Assembly (NCBI RefSeq): GCF_027887165.1
Contig: NC_077229.1
Span: 344,515,380-344,579,379 of the forward strand
DNA from: Monodelphis domestica
Lineage: Eukaryota > Chordata > Mammalia > Didelphimorphia > Didelphidae
DNA: 64,000 bases
Direction: 5' to 3'
Shown here: positions 48,301-56,699 of the stretch, in pieces
Layout: every line of letters begins with the position of its first letter
How positions within the stretch are numbered: position 1 is the first letter of the stretch
Made by a program: the position numbers and the translations under genes
The notes under the pieces: model-generated
What the model saw: only the letters and a program-made list of their open reading frames with translations
The model's database searches: none
What the model was told of the DNA's origin: nothing

Positions 48301-51300
48301 ATACCTGTGAATTTGGAGGTTCTGTCTTCTCTTTCTGATCCACTAGATTGTGATGATCCCCTTGGACTTCTTGACTTGTTCCTTTTGAAGAAACTTCACA
48401 CCCTGTGCTTTTACTTTGTGAAATTTCATTAAAGTGTAGCACCTGTAGAGATTAACATGGAGTGAGAGTGGGAATATAATGCAAAAAAGAGGAAAAGAAA
48501 GAAAGAAAAAACTAGGCCAAGAGCCAGAAACCTTCATTTCTAATCCTGGCTCACTGCTTAATAGTCCATGACTTTAAGAAAATCATTTAACCTCTTGAAG
48601 ACTCAGTTTCCCTATCTAAAAAGTAAGAACTCTCTACATTCCCCTCCTCTATTTTCAGGGTTGTCATTAGAATCAAAGGAGTTTGATGTAAGTGAAGGAA
48701 CTTTCACAGAATCTAAGAGTTGGAAGAAACATCAGAGGTAATGTAATCTCTTCCAATTCATACTTGAATATGATTGATCCTTTATTTAATATTCTAACAT
48801 GGTCATCCAACTTTCCTGGGAAGACCTCTAGGGACATAAAACCCACTATAAGGCAATCTATCCACTCTTGGTTAGCTCTAATAATTAGAAGATAGTCCTT
48901 AAATAGAGACTCCAATCTGCCACTGTGTGACTTCCCACCTCTGTTCCCTATTCTGCCCTCTAGACCCAGGAACTAGTTTAATTTTACCTTCTATGTGTCA
49001 TCCATTTACATACTTGATTACAAATCAATCAGATCCTTTCAGAGTCTTCTCCATGGCTAAACATAAATGCATCCTTATAAAGGACGGTTTCCAGCCCTCT
49101 CATCAGCTTTGCTACTGTCTTCTGGGAGCATTCCAATTTGTTTATGTCCTTGCACAGAACTCAACACAAGAGTCTGGATGTAGCCTGATTGTGGCAACAG
49201 ATAGCAGGCCTATTATCCTCATGCTAGATCCTACTCCTTTGTTAATAAGACTTGCTAAGTGACTTCCCCAAGGTCACATCTATGGTAACTGATAAAGTTG
49301 TGACTTGAATCCAGTTTGCTTCTAATTTGAACTTTTTAAATGTTAGAATTATTAGTTAAATGGTCATTGCATTGGTTTTCTGCTTCTAAAGCCCTTTTAA
49401 AGTGTTAGGCTTATTAGATAAATGGCTATAATATTACAAATGTTATGGGAAGTGTAGTACTGTTCTTCAGAAAGGCTTTTGTAATCAATCAATTCACAAG
49501 CATGTATTAAGCTCTTAGTATGTGCCAAGTGCTGTGACAACACAAAGATGAAAACAGTCTCTAAGGGGCTTACAGTCTCTTGGGAATTGCTATAGATTTT
49601 GTAGTTTTCTTTAACCACAAATTCTTTCCTTTAATTAAATGACCGCATTTAGGGATAGCTAGGTTGTACAGTGAGTAGAGAGCCAGGTCTGGGGAAAGGT
49701 GGTCTAGGGTTCAAATCTAGCCCCAGATACTTCTTAGCTGTGTGATCCTGAGCAAGTCACTTAACCCCAGTTGCCTAGTCCTTACTGCTGTTCTGCCTTG
49801 GAACCAATACCTATTATTGACTTTAAGACAGAAGGTAAGGGATTTTTTTTTTAAAATAAGCAACCACTTTTTAAAAATTTCTTAGCAGAAAAAGCTTCTT
49901 TTATTTGTCATCTACTGAAGACACTATCACAAGAAAGAAAAACTAAAAGTTGTAGAAAAAAGCATAGAGAGAAGCCCAGAACAGAAGTGAGGAGACAGGA
50001 GTGTTTATCTCCACTCTGCCACTTTGATGGACTTACATTCCCTCAATGAGCCTTAGTATTCTTGACTATCAATGAAGGCATTGGACTAGAGGTTTGTTCT
50101 CTAAGGCCCATTTCAGCTCTTAACCTTTTGCAATTTAGACTTGTTTTGAAAGCTGCTCTGAAAGTAAATGAAAGTTTCCAATGGTGATGTTTTGCAGTAA
50201 GCAAACAGTATTATTTAGAACCTTATGAAAAGGCACTATTTTTTCTAAGATCAAGGTAGCAGCAAGGTGGTGCAGTAGATGGAGTATTAGCCCTAGAGTC
50301 AAGAAAGCCTGATCTCCCTTTTGCATATTGTAAGAATTAAAAATTAAGAGACTGGCTGTAGCTTAATATTTTTATTAAATCTAAGTAATAGTAGGAAGAA
50401 GAGGAGAAAAATAGGAGAGGTAAAGAGGTACTTAGCTTTTCCAATCTGTGACTGCCATTTGGGCCCTCTACTACCCCAACACTGAGGAGCAGTCACCAGC
50501 AAATATGAAGTCCAGAGTCCTGAGACTCTCAGGGCTATCTCAATTTATCCAATATAATCTCCACCCACTAACACGTGACATCCCAGGAGCCAATCATAGT
50601 TTTCTAATTTGCCTGGGCTACCCATGGGGCAACTGAAGGGGCAGTCTAGGAGGTTATTGCAGGGAAGATCATCCTGTCATACTGGTCTTGTGATATTCTT
50701 GACTCCATTGCTCCCTTTTCCAGTGGCTGGTCTATCCTCAATTTACTCAGTGGTATCTGGCCTCCAGGTGACAGGAGATGAAGTCACAAGAGCGACACAG
50801 GAAAGAGAGAAATTTACTTCAGACAATATGTTTTTGTTTATATCTATAGATATATATACTGTCTCTTCCATTCAAAAGTAAATTCCTTTAGGGTAGGAAC
50901 TGTATCACTTCATCTTTGTATACCCAACATCTAACACAATGCCAGGCACATGGTAAATTCTTAATAAATGCTCTGATTGATTAATCAATTCCACAGTCAA
51001 TGGGGCAAATAGGTGGAGCAGTAGATAGATAGAGCAACAGATCTGAAGTCAGGGAGACTCATCTTCCTGCTTTCAAATCTGGCCTCAGGAAAGTTCATCT
51101 TCCTGACTTTAGATCTGACCTCAGACATTATGTGACCCTGAACAAGTCACTTAACTCTGTTTGCCTCAGTTTCCTCATCTGTAAAACGAGCTAGAGAAGG
51201 AAATGGCAAACCACAACAAAATCTCTTCCAAGAAAACCTAAAAATGGGATCATGAAGAGATGGACATGACTGAAACGACTGAACAATAGTCAATACTAAA

Positions 51301-53634
51301 TCACTAGAATAAGAAACTAAATAATTACAAAACCAATAATGGTAAAGACATCATGGAGTAATGGATGGAGATCCAGACTCAGAATCAGGAAGATCTGAAG
51401 GTCCACTTCTGCCACATATAAGCCATGAGAGCCTGAGAAAATCACTTAATAGTTCAAGTCTCATAAGACTGTAAGTTTCAGTATAGGTGCTGATTTGCAT
51501 TAATAGAGGGAGATTAAACCAATGAAATCCCAAGTCTGGTTCACCAAAAGAAGGAGGGAGGGAAGGAAGGAATGGAGAGAAAGAAAGAAAAAGAGAGAGG
51601 AGAAAGGAGGAAGCATGAAAAGAAAAGAAAAAAAGGAGGGAAAATAGAAAAACTAGAAATAGTCACAGAAAATGAAACATTTTCTCTTTCTCACAGCAGA
51701 GAGATAGAATACTGCTACTCTGGCAGAATATTATATGTGTTGTCAGCAGAAGTCACTTCATCAAATGTTTTTCCTTAACGGATTTGTTTTAAATTGGGAA
51801 TGGGAAGATGGGATATTTCCAGAAATGACTGTAATGTAAAAACAAAAGACATCAACAAAACTTATTTCAAAAAGGGCAAGAAGGAGCCTCAGCATATCAC
51901 ATGTAAGTAAAAAACATAGTACCTAGAACAGTTAGGGCTGAATAAATGCTCATCAACTGACCTCTTACAAATCACCTCCTTTGAGATATGTTCATATATA
52001 GACTTTCTCCTGGTCTAGTCATTTGATTCTTTATAAAGCATAGCACTATTTACTGGATGACAGCTCTGTATATAATCCTAATCTCTGAGGGTTCCAGTTG
52101 TTGCAAGGATCAAGTGACATCTTGTAAAGCACTTCCTAAACATTAACTATAAGTGTTTCCTTCTCCCTCCTCCCCTCTCTCACTCCTTCCCCCAATGAAA
52201 AATTACCCTGTGTTTGAATCCTTACTAATTCTGGCACTTACTAGTTGTGAGGCCTCTGGCAAATCTCTTAACATCCCTGTACCTAATTTTCTCATCTATA
52301 AAATGGAGATAATAATACTTGTCCACTTTCTCACAGGGTTATTTTGAGAATCAAATGAAATAATATATGTTAAACACTATCTAAATGAAAGCTGTTATTA
52401 TTATTTGGCCCTGAAGAGCTGTCTTCAAGGAACTAACCATAGTTGAAGAGACAACATAAAGAACACGAAGAGGCAGTAAACCTGGGGTTTCAGTCTCAGC
52501 CCACCTATAAACCGTCTATATGACCTTGGATGTGATATGTTTGAGCCTCAGTTTTCTCATCTATAAACAATAGGGTTAGTCTGGCCCTTCCCAGTTCTAA
52601 AGGACTGAGTCTGAATCTACAAAATATGCAAACAGATAAATTGTGTGCAATAACAAACGGGGTCTCATTGGTGCCACATGAATGGTACAGGCCATCAGGG
52701 CTCCTCCTAGGAATTCAGAGAAGAAAGATCGCCATGGCTTTACAGGACTTTGTGGAAGAGGTAGGAGTACAAGTGGAACTTAGAGGAGAAGAATGAAAGG
52801 CATTGCAACATACAGAGACAATACGAGCAAGGTGCAGAAGGAAGCAGTAGGACATGGTGAGGTCAGTGCTTGGTGTCGAAGTCTAGGTGCAGCAGTGGAT
52901 AGCCTGCTGTCCTCACTTGAAATCTGGCCTCAGACACTATGTGACCCTGGACAAGTCACTTTTTACCTCAGTTTCCTCATCTGTAAAATGAGCTGGAGAA
53001 GGAAATGGCAAACCACTCCAGCATCTTTTTTCAGGAAACCAGAAACAGGATCACGAAGTGCTGGACATGACTGAAATGACTGAACAACAATGTGAGTGAA
53101 GGATTCAAGTTCTCACACTAGGCTCTTAGAGTAAAAAAAGGAAAAACATTTATGAAGTACCTACTATGTATCAGGCATTGTGCTAAGAGCTTTGCAAATA
53201 TTATCTCTTGATCTGCTAACAATCCTGGGAGATAGGTGCTATTATAACCTCCATTTTACAGTTGAGGAAACTGGTGCAGGCAGAAGTTAAGTGACTTGTC
53301 CAGGATCACACAGCTAGCAAAAGACCGAGACAGAATTTTAATTTAGGGCTTCCTGATTGCACCCAGTGTCCAAGCCACAGTACCACCTATCCACTCAGGG
53401 AATAACTCCATATGAATGCTTGCAGTTAGCACATAGGTTGGTCAAGCATGCTAACAAGCACTTACTTACTTGATTGATCTGACCTGCAGTAGAGCTTTTA
53501 GCCCCTAGACTAATCATGCCAAAGGCAGCTGAAATGCTCAGAGGACAAATGAAGATGTTTGCTCCATCATCTTTGCTTAGCTCTTTGAAAAGGTCCAAGC
53601 AAAACTTGGTATTGGCTGTCACGAGGGAGTCCAT
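35950..53634 (-). CDS. SERPINB12: SERPINB12, ov-serpin protease inhibitor (seven coding exons)
   Basis: Seven coding exons (53470-53634, 48305-48442, 47465-47608, 45242-45359, 39920-40062, 37543-37710, 35950-36354) join in frame to 426 residues with canonical AG/GT ends. Human SERPINB12 has 405- and 425-residue forms; this matches the longer. Diagnostic matches: MDSLVTANTKFC at the start, FYHTTIES, INFWVECQSQG, VLVLVNAVYFKAKWE, QILEMNYTKGKLSMFVLLP and the C-terminus NTILFYGKVCSP. There is no cleavable signal peptide, as in all clade B serpins, which act in the cytosol. The hinge GTEAAAATGAVV has the small residues needed for loop insertion, so it should inhibit. Predicted P1-P1' is Lys-Ser, against Arg-Ser in human, both trypsin-type. 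The non-coding first exon was not found. It lies within the SERPINB cluster in other mammals, but no neighbouring serpin is inside this window. Intact in every exon. Confidence 0.95.
36355..37029. other. SERPINB12 last intron, unassigned part
   Basis: No repeat family or exon recognised. Confidence 0.4.
37030..37490 (-). mobile_element. L3/CR1 LINE relic in SERPINB12 intron
   Basis: The minus strand has the L3/CR1 end: on plus, 'ggaacctcaggggccagccc' then 'agactattcaccatcctagt' near 37400. Same orientation as the gene. Confidence 0.65.
37543..37710 (-). CDS. SERPINB12: SERPINB12 exon 6 of the coding set
   Basis: Acceptor TTGTTGACAG, donor GAG|GTAAAA, 56 residues, phase 0. Contains NVKMMRQQNTFRIGYIEEL and YTKGKLSMFVLLPPFPDED, the conserved B-sheet strands. 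Confidence 0.95.
38265..38345 (-). mobile_element. MIR SINE fragment
   Basis: 'gacttgaacccagatcttct' and 'ctctatccattaggccatgg' are antisense MIR words. Confidence 0.7.
38473..38637. mobile_element. hAT-like MITE
   Basis: Begins 'gatgtcaaactcaaatagaa' and ends near 'gtgagtttgtta', an imperfect inverted pair of the 'gtgtcaaactca' type. The core 'ttgacttagaaaaccaca' and 'tttcccaataacatttaaat' recurs at 61790-61985. Non-autonomous DNA element; class assigned from memory. Confidence 0.55.
38649..39735 (+). mobile_element. Solo LTR fossil (family A, copy 3) in SERPINB12 intron
   Basis: Starts TGTAAACCTTGAAATTTC and ends 'aaatctaaca', with a perfect 4-bp duplication GGAC (38645-38648 and 39736-39739). 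Has AATTAAA near 39500, and a U5 with 'ccctggcgaccat'. Its orientation is opposite to the host gene. The longest copy of the family here; no internal region. Confidence 0.87.
39745..39840 (-). mobile_element. MIR SINE fragment
   Basis: 'tcagggtcacacaactagta' and 'gatagaactcgatcccagtt' are antisense MIR. The LTR at 38649 abuts it. Confidence 0.65.
39920..40062 (-). CDS. SERPINB12: SERPINB12 exon 5 of the coding set
   Basis: Acceptor TTTCCTTCAG, donor AAG|GTAGCA (weaker than the others). Begins by completing the split Gly codon, then KIKELFGRDSITDS and VLVLVNAVYFKAKWEKSFDH: strand 3A and the start of the gate region. Confidence 0.95.
40108..40350 (-). mobile_element. tRNA-derived marsupial SINE (MAR1-like)
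   Basis: 'gtttgtcatttccttctcca', 'gacttgcctagggtcacaca' and 'ctactccacttagctgcc' are the SINE read antisense. It lies only 46 nt upstream of exon 5 of the coding set. Confidence 0.8.
40420..40560 (-). mobile_element. MIR SINE
   Basis: 'aaagatgaggaaactgggac' and 'tgccaagggtcacacagata' occur in antisense MIR order. Confidence 0.75.
40740..42120 (-). mobile_element. L3/CR1 LINE relic, split by a SINE
   Basis: Antisense L3/CR1 words run in order: 'tgggatctaggagggacatt', 'cttctccagctaaaacaccc', 'gatctgaacacagtacttaa', then after the SINE 'gcatttattcctattaaatt' and 'tagctttgtgtcagattcct'. Over 1.1 kb of relic in SERPINB12 intron, same orientation as the gene. Confidence 0.7.
41220..41455 (-). mobile_element. 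MAR1-like SINE inserted in the L3 relic
   Basis: 'gtttgccatttccttctcca' and 'tgacttgccaagggtcacac' are antisense SINE words. The L3 sequence continues on both sides. Confidence 0.8.
42165..42365 (+). mobile_element. MIR SINE
   Basis: 'agagcattgactttggagtc' and 'gtcaagtcttttaacctttc' occur in MIR order. Confidence 0.7.
42366..42829. other. Unassigned intronic sequence
   Basis: A short L2-like phrase near 42440 ('agtaatatgcttatgtcaag') is too weak to call. Otherwise nothing recognised. Confidence 0.35.
42830..42945 (+). mobile_element. RTE-like repeat 3' end
   Basis: 'gcacaaagacaattgtcatc' and 'gagagactactactataat' match the 3' end of the element at 33765 nearly base for base. Confidence 0.6.
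42960..43195 (+). mobile_element. MAR1-like SINE
   Basis: 'ggttctggaatcaggaaagc', 'gtgaccttaggcaagtcact' and 'ggaaaaggaaatggcaaacg' occur in order. Confidence 0.8.
43196..43889. other. Unassigned intronic sequence
   Basis: No exon, RNA gene or repeat family recognised. Confidence 0.35.
43890..44055 (+). mobile_element. MIR SINE
   Basis: 'ctagtggaaagagtactagt' and 'cttatctgtaaaatgaaagg' in MIR order. Confidence 0.7.
44056..44814. other. Unassigned intronic sequence
   Basis: Frames of up to 80 codons lack any known motif; none was judged a gene. Confidence 0.35.
44815..45080 (+). mobile_element. MIR/THER SINE
   Basis: 'catgaccctaggcaagacac', 'tcacatgtaaaatgagactg' and 'aaaccataaagtaccattta' in order, ending in an ATT-rich tail, 160 nt downstream of coding exon 4 in gene direction. 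Confidence 0.75.
45242..45359 (-). CDS. SERPINB12: SERPINB12 exon 4 of the coding set
   Basis: Acceptor AATCTCACAG, donor CAAG|GTAAGA, ends in phase 1. Codes EYSDNVMEFYHTTIESLDFQ through INFWVECQSQ (helices E-F). Confidence 0.95.
45575..46135 (+). mobile_element. Solo LTR fossil (second family) in SERPINB12 intron
   Basis: Typical promoter-to-U5 layout: TATA box 'gtataaaaacctcagaac' at about 45894, a short stem 'cagaactgttgtcgttctga' just after it, AATAAA at about 46029, and a U5 of ~100 nt with a repeated 'aaggtatccttcc'. Looks like a class I ERV LTR. Ends were not fixed by a target duplication. Not alignable with family A. Confidence 0.7.
46136..46489. other. Unassigned intronic sequence
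   Basis: AT-rich; ATT-triplet run at 46220-46260. Nothing else recognised. Confidence 0.35.
46490..46675 (-). mobile_element. MIR SINE
   Basis: 'tctcattttccagatgaaga', 'gttaagtgacttgaccagca' and 'atttgagcccaggtcttcct' in antisense order. Confidence 0.75.
46676..47464. other. Unassigned intronic sequence
   Basis: Two overlapping antiparallel 90-95 codon frames at 46700-46987 have no recognisable domain. No repeat found. Confidence 0.35.
47465..47608 (-). CDS. SERPINB12: SERPINB12 exon 3 of the coding set
   Basis: 48 residues, with FYFGKLLQKVARIKSDCTLS and ANRLYGDQEFPIYA (helix D, strand 2A). Donor GCT|GTAAGT is strong. The acceptor CTATCAAG is the weakest of the gene; a start a few codons away is possible. 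Confidence 0.9.
47609..48304. other. SERPINB12 intron, no repeat seen
   Basis: Short intron (about 0.7 kb) between coding exons 2 and 3, without a recognisable element. Confidence 0.45.
48305..48442 (-). CDS. SERPINB12: SERPINB12 exon 2 of the coding set (CD loop)
   Basis: Acceptor CTCTACAG, donor CAG|GTATCT, phase 0 at both ends, 46 residues starting VLHFNEISQSKS. Too short for a plain open-frame scan because it has no Met. It encodes the polar, fast-evolving helix C-D loop; only the first six residues and the TEP near the end resemble human. Confidence 0.92.
48505..48680 (+). mobile_element. MIR SINE
   Basis: 'tttctaatcctggctcactg' and 'cttgaagactcagtttccct' in MIR order. Confidence 0.65.
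48700..49210 (-). mobile_element. L3/CR1 LINE relic in SERPINB12 intron
   Basis: Antisense L3/CR1: 'gagttggaagaaacatcaga', 'agtcttctccatggctaaac', 'tgcacagaactcaacacaag', in order. Confidence 0.65.
49225..49330 (-). mobile_element. MIR SINE fragment
   Basis: 'gacttccccaaggtcacatc' and 'gtgacttgaatccagtttgc' are antisense MIR words. Confidence 0.6.
49480..49595 (+). mobile_element. Ancient mammalian-wide repeat fragment
   Basis: 'tagtatgtgccaagtgctgt' and 'taaggggcttacagtctctt' pair as in the copies at 2115 and 57165. Confidence 0.45.
49650..49855 (+). mobile_element. tRNA-derived marsupial SINE
   Basis: Same family as 33275: 'agccaggtctggggaaaggt', 'gtgtgatcctgagcaagtca' and 'ctgccttggaaccaatacct', with a T/A-rich end. 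More diverged than the copy at 33275. Confidence 0.8.
49856..50254. other. Mostly unassigned; weak MIR at 50035-50130
   Basis: 'ctcaatgagccttagtattc' and 'gcccatttcagctctt' suggest a MIR tail; the rest was not recognised. Confidence 0.35.
50255..50324 (+). mobile_element. SINE fragment interrupted by an LTR
   Basis: 'gcaaggtggtgcagtagatg' and 'gagtcaagaaagcctgatct' form a SINE head, cut short at the LTR starting at 50329. Confidence 0.55.
50329..50825 (-). mobile_element. Solo LTR fossil (third family) with target duplication
   Basis: On the minus strand it starts TGTCTGAAG and ends TTAATTCTTACA, with AATAAA about 45 nt before the end. A 4-bp duplication ATAT flanks it (50325-50328 and 50826-50829), as for class I ERVs. 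497 bp. Same orientation as SERPINB12, in its first coding intron. Confidence 0.82.
50870..50995 (+). mobile_element. L2 LINE 3' end
   Basis: 'cctttagggtaggaactgta', 'caatgccaggcacatggtaa' and 'ttcttaataaatgctctgat' are the L2 3' terminus. Confidence 0.7.
51003..51290 (+). mobile_element. MAR1-like SINE with internal duplication
   Basis: Complete tail 'gagaaggaaatggcaaacca' and 'catgactgaaacgactgaac'. The segment 'catcttcctg..tctgacctcag' occurs twice in tandem near 51060-51125, which is unusual for this family. Confidence 0.85.
51340..51470 (+). mobile_element. tRNA-derived SINE fragment
   Basis: 'gactcagaatcaggaagatc' and 'gagcctgagaaaatcactta' mark the head and part of the core. Confidence 0.6.
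51546..51650. repeat. Polypurine (GGAA/GAAA) tract
   Basis: About 100 bases almost wholly A and G on the plus strand. The long Lys/Glu/Arg frame starting at 51572 is its translation, not a gene. Confidence 0.9.
51651..52050. other. Unassigned intronic sequence
   Basis: Nothing recognised. Confidence 0.35.
52205..52400 (+). mobile_element. MIR/THER SINE
   Basis: 'aatcctta', 'caaatctcttaacatccctg', 'ataaaatggagataataata' and 'ttttgagaatcaaatgaaat' in order. Confidence 0.75.
52475..52615 (+). mobile_element. MIR SINE
   Basis: 'gagcctcagttttctcatct' and 'ggcccttcccagttctaaag' in MIR order. Confidence 0.65.
52885..53090 (+). mobile_element. MAR1-like SINE
   Basis: 'ctaggtgcagcagtggatag', 'atgtgaccctggacaagtca', 'gagctggagaaggaaatggc' and 'catgactgaaatgactgaac' form a complete copy. 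Confidence 0.88.
53125..53395 (-). mobile_element. MIR/THER SINE next to SERPINB12 first coding exon
   Basis: Long antisense MIR: 'ctatgtatcaggcattgtgc', 'ttttacagttgaggaaactg' and 'acttgtccaggatcacacag'. Ends about 75 nt from the splice donor. Confidence 0.8.
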
Positions 53635-53652
53635 TGTGAAGTTCAAGGTAGG
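53470..53652 (-). CDS. SERPINB12: SERPINB12 first coding exon
   Basis: Acceptor TTTTTTAG ends at 53653; 18 nt of 5' UTR precede the ATG at 53634. Codes 55 residues from MDSLVTANTKFCLDLFKELS to AGQINQ (helix A, strand 6B, helices B-C). An upstream in-frame ATG (MNFT) lies inside this stretch and its intron, but the shorter start agrees with the family. Donor CAA|GTAAGT, phase 0. Confidence 0.95.
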
Positions 53653-55009
53653 CTAAAAAAGAAAAGAAAGAGTTCTTGGATTAAAACATGTCATTCTAAA
53701 TTCTACAGCATATTGTTAGGAACACTTGTTCATTAAGATTGGAAAATATGAAATATAACATTCATAGTCCTCCTGATTTCTGGCCTCCTCTGCTGCTGAT
53801 GGAAGGGTCTCATTTGCTCTATGGGAACTGAAGTGAATTGTTGTTCTCCCCAGCTAACTGCCCACTCTGGTCAGCAGCCAAGCCAGCCTCTGTCACTCTT
53901 CTTTATGTTCCCCTTCCCAAAATGCAGTGCCTGGCTCTGCCTAAATGAACTGTCTATTTCAGTTCAATTTGCCAAATGACCATTAAGACCCTTCTGCCTC
54001 CCATGCTTTGCCTTAGGCTGTGGGGATGCAATTTTTCATTATCCAAGCCCATGAAGTTTTCAGCCTTAGGAGGGGAGATGAGAAATATTCATAAATGACA
54101 AAGGAATATTAGGATGTATGTACTATGTTGAATAGTGATCAGAAAGCCAAGAAAAGCTAGTTCAAGTCTCACATCTGGCACATACTATGTAACCATATTC
54201 AAGTCACTTGAGCTTTCAGTGTTCCAGACAAATCTTTAGGAGAATAAGTTGCAGAGAAGATACCCATCTTGCATTGCTACTAGGAAGCTCCTAACAGTAA
54301 TGCAGTTACTATTTCAGTGGGAAAAATGGAAAATAGAAGAAAGAAAATAGGAAATGATTAAATATATGAAAGTCAAATGGAATGAATTGAATGACTGATA
54401 GTTGTAGGGATCATTTTTTTGCTAGGGAGATCAGGAAAAGTGACAACTGAGCTGGACTTCTTTGAAGAAGGAGAAATATGTCAATAGCTAAAGATTGGGG
54501 AGGTATGAAGAGAAGAGTCCGGTACAGGAAAATAAACACAGATGCATGGAAGTAGAACAGGATAAGTTTAGGGAATGACAATCCAGTCATACTAATATGT
54601 GAAAAGCTATGATGTGAAAAGAATTAAAAAAGGTTGATTAGAATGAGATTTAAAATTAAAGAGGTCCTAAAAATAGAGTAGTGTTGATGAGAGTTGTCCC
54701 AACCTAGGATGGGATACCTGGGGAGAGAGAGAGAAGACCTATCACTGAAGGTCTTCAAGTGAAAACTAAGATGACCATTTGCTAGAAACATTGCAAAGGG
54801 GATTTCTGGCCAGATAGGGATCAAATGACTACCAGGTCTATGATTCTATGGAACAGGAATTAAAAATACTGCAGAAATACAACAAAAAGGACTAGATGAT
54901 TGATTTGATGCAGGCAATGAAAGCAGAATCAAGAATGACTCTATGTGACTATGCCCAAAGTCATTTCACTCTCTTCCATTTCTAATACTATGATCCTAAG
55001 ATTCTGTGG
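53653..55009. other. SERPINB12 5' flank or first intron
   Basis: The non-coding first exon and promoter should lie upstream of 53652, but I could not place them. A MIR-like piece lies at 54120-54240 ('atattcaagtcacttgagct'). The rest is unassigned. Confidence 0.4.
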
Positions 55010-56159
55010 GGGTTTTTTTTTTGTTTGTTTTGGGGGGTTTTTTTACAAGTAAGCTAGGGTTTTTTAAATGAGTCAGCAATATAGATTTTTTTGAAGCACA
55101 AACACAAAGCAGAGCTATAAAACAGCCTGAAAGTGGCAAAATCAGGATAAGATTTTAGCAGGGTATTTATTTTTTAAAAAGGGGGAGGGGCTTCTTAGTA
55201 ATGTTGGAATGGAGGTTTGCTACTACATTTCCACTTTTACCTAGTAGCTGGTTATGGCACCCCACTAGCTTGAGCTAGTGTCTTATCCAGAGGTCTGATA
55301 TCTTCAGCTGAGAGTCGACCTAGGCGAACTCCAGCTAGGCTCAGCAATGGTGAATGATGCTGAACCTTCCCCAGGATGTAGCATAACTGCTGTACAAGGA
55401 ACCAGCCTTCCCAGGCGATGGTCACAAATGGATAAGCTGCCAGGAAAGCTCCGAAAAAAGCTTCCAACAGGAAGAGGGGGGATGGATGGAATATTCATCC
55501 TCTTCTCTTAGGCTGGAAACCAACTTCTCCAACTTCACTTTCAAGTAGGGAAGGAGGACCAGGAATAAAAGGGACTTCCAAAGTTGCTTCTTTGGGAGGC
55601 CAACACTGGCCAATCTTTGGACCCCTTGAGGGTCTCCCATCATGATTCTCTTTAAGCCATAAAAGTTTTCAGAGAAGGAGGCACTAGCTTTAGACAAGTA
55701 GTGCTGCTGTAGCAAAAGATCCAGAAAAGTGAAGATTTCGTCAAACCATCTCCAGAGGAAGCCATCATGGGCAGGGTTGGATTCTGCAAGAACTTTGGCC
55801 ACATGCTGAAGGGCAGGCCTCACGGCTGTCATCAAACTGTCCTGAGCAACCACTTCGAAGGTGGAGGGCCGGTCATTGGCCAGAGGCGGCTGTGATGTGA
55901 GCTTCTTGCTCCTCCATGGCCTCTCTGTGCCAGCCCTACTGGGTCTCAGATGGCCAGAGGTGAGGTGCTCCAGGGCTGCCCATGAGAGCCTGGCTCTGCT
56001 GAACTTGGGGTGGGGGTGGGGAGTGGAAGTGCTGAAGAAAGGGCTCAAAGCGGCCGCTCAGTTGGAGGGTCACATAGCCATATCTGAGGTAAAGGAAGGA
56101 GGCCTACTTGGCCGCATCAAGGGGACCTGACGTGGGGAGGCTGTGCCCCAGAGCAAGAA
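55010..56159 (-). pseudogene. PEX12: PEX12 retrocopy, partly processed and truncated
   Basis: The minus strand from the ATG at 55917 codes the first ~226 residues of peroxin-12 (peroxisomal RING-complex membrane protein): [62 protein letters not shown]. Two frameshifts are clear: one after the first ~12 residues and one after SIHPPSS.WKLF. There is an in-frame stop near the end of the homology. The place of human intron 1 (after codon 42) is fused, yet the homology ends at 55241 in CTACTAG followed by GTAAAAG, a splice donor where human exon 2 ends. The RING-coding exon is absent. AATAAA lies at 55166-55171 and A-rich sequence at 55011-55065. Flanks ctaagattctgtgg (54996) and ctagattctttgg (56160) look like an aged target duplication. 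Confidence 0.88.
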
Positions 56160-56699
56160 CTAGATTCTTTGGTTTTAAGCCTTGGTGACAGGGAAGAAAT
56201 TGGTGCTACTGATAAAAATGTGGGGAGGAGGTTAAGAAGGAAGGGTATAGTTTAGAAGGAAGGTAATGTTAGTCCTCTGCTGGACACATTGAGTTTGAAG
56301 TGTCAGCTTGTCTTCTAGGTGTAGATGCCCAGCATGCAGGTAGAGATGAGGAAATGATGCTTATGGGAGAGGTTGGGGTTAACATTACAAAATTTAGGGT
56401 TTGGGGAGTCCTATTTACAGAGACGATAATGGAACCCGTGGGAACAGAAAACACTGCTGAGAGAGTGTGTAAAGAGAAAAGGGTAGGATAGATCTTTGAC
56501 AGTCATTCATATTTAACAGATAGGAAGAGGAACCAAGATTGAATAAAGATCAGGAAAGAGCCGTCTGTTTATTCTTGTCACTCTTCATCTTCTGCAACTG
56601 GATTATATGATTTGAGTTTTTCCCAGGAAATTGTTTTAGCTTTTGTGTTGGCTTTATCTTATTCACTATATATGTAATCTGTAGGACCTGCCTGTAATA
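56160..56699. other. Unassigned intergenic sequence
   Basis: No gene or repeat recognised. Confidence 0.35.

Noticed and set aside
51572-51778. Lys/Glu/Arg-rich frame resembling a coiled coil
   Set aside because: Direct translation of a polypurine tract.
55422-56048. 208-codon frame as an intact gene
   Set aside because: Its first ~49 residues come from the PEX12 5' UTR region, the true PEX12 start is in another phase, and the frame fails after SIHPPSS. It is a retropseudogene.
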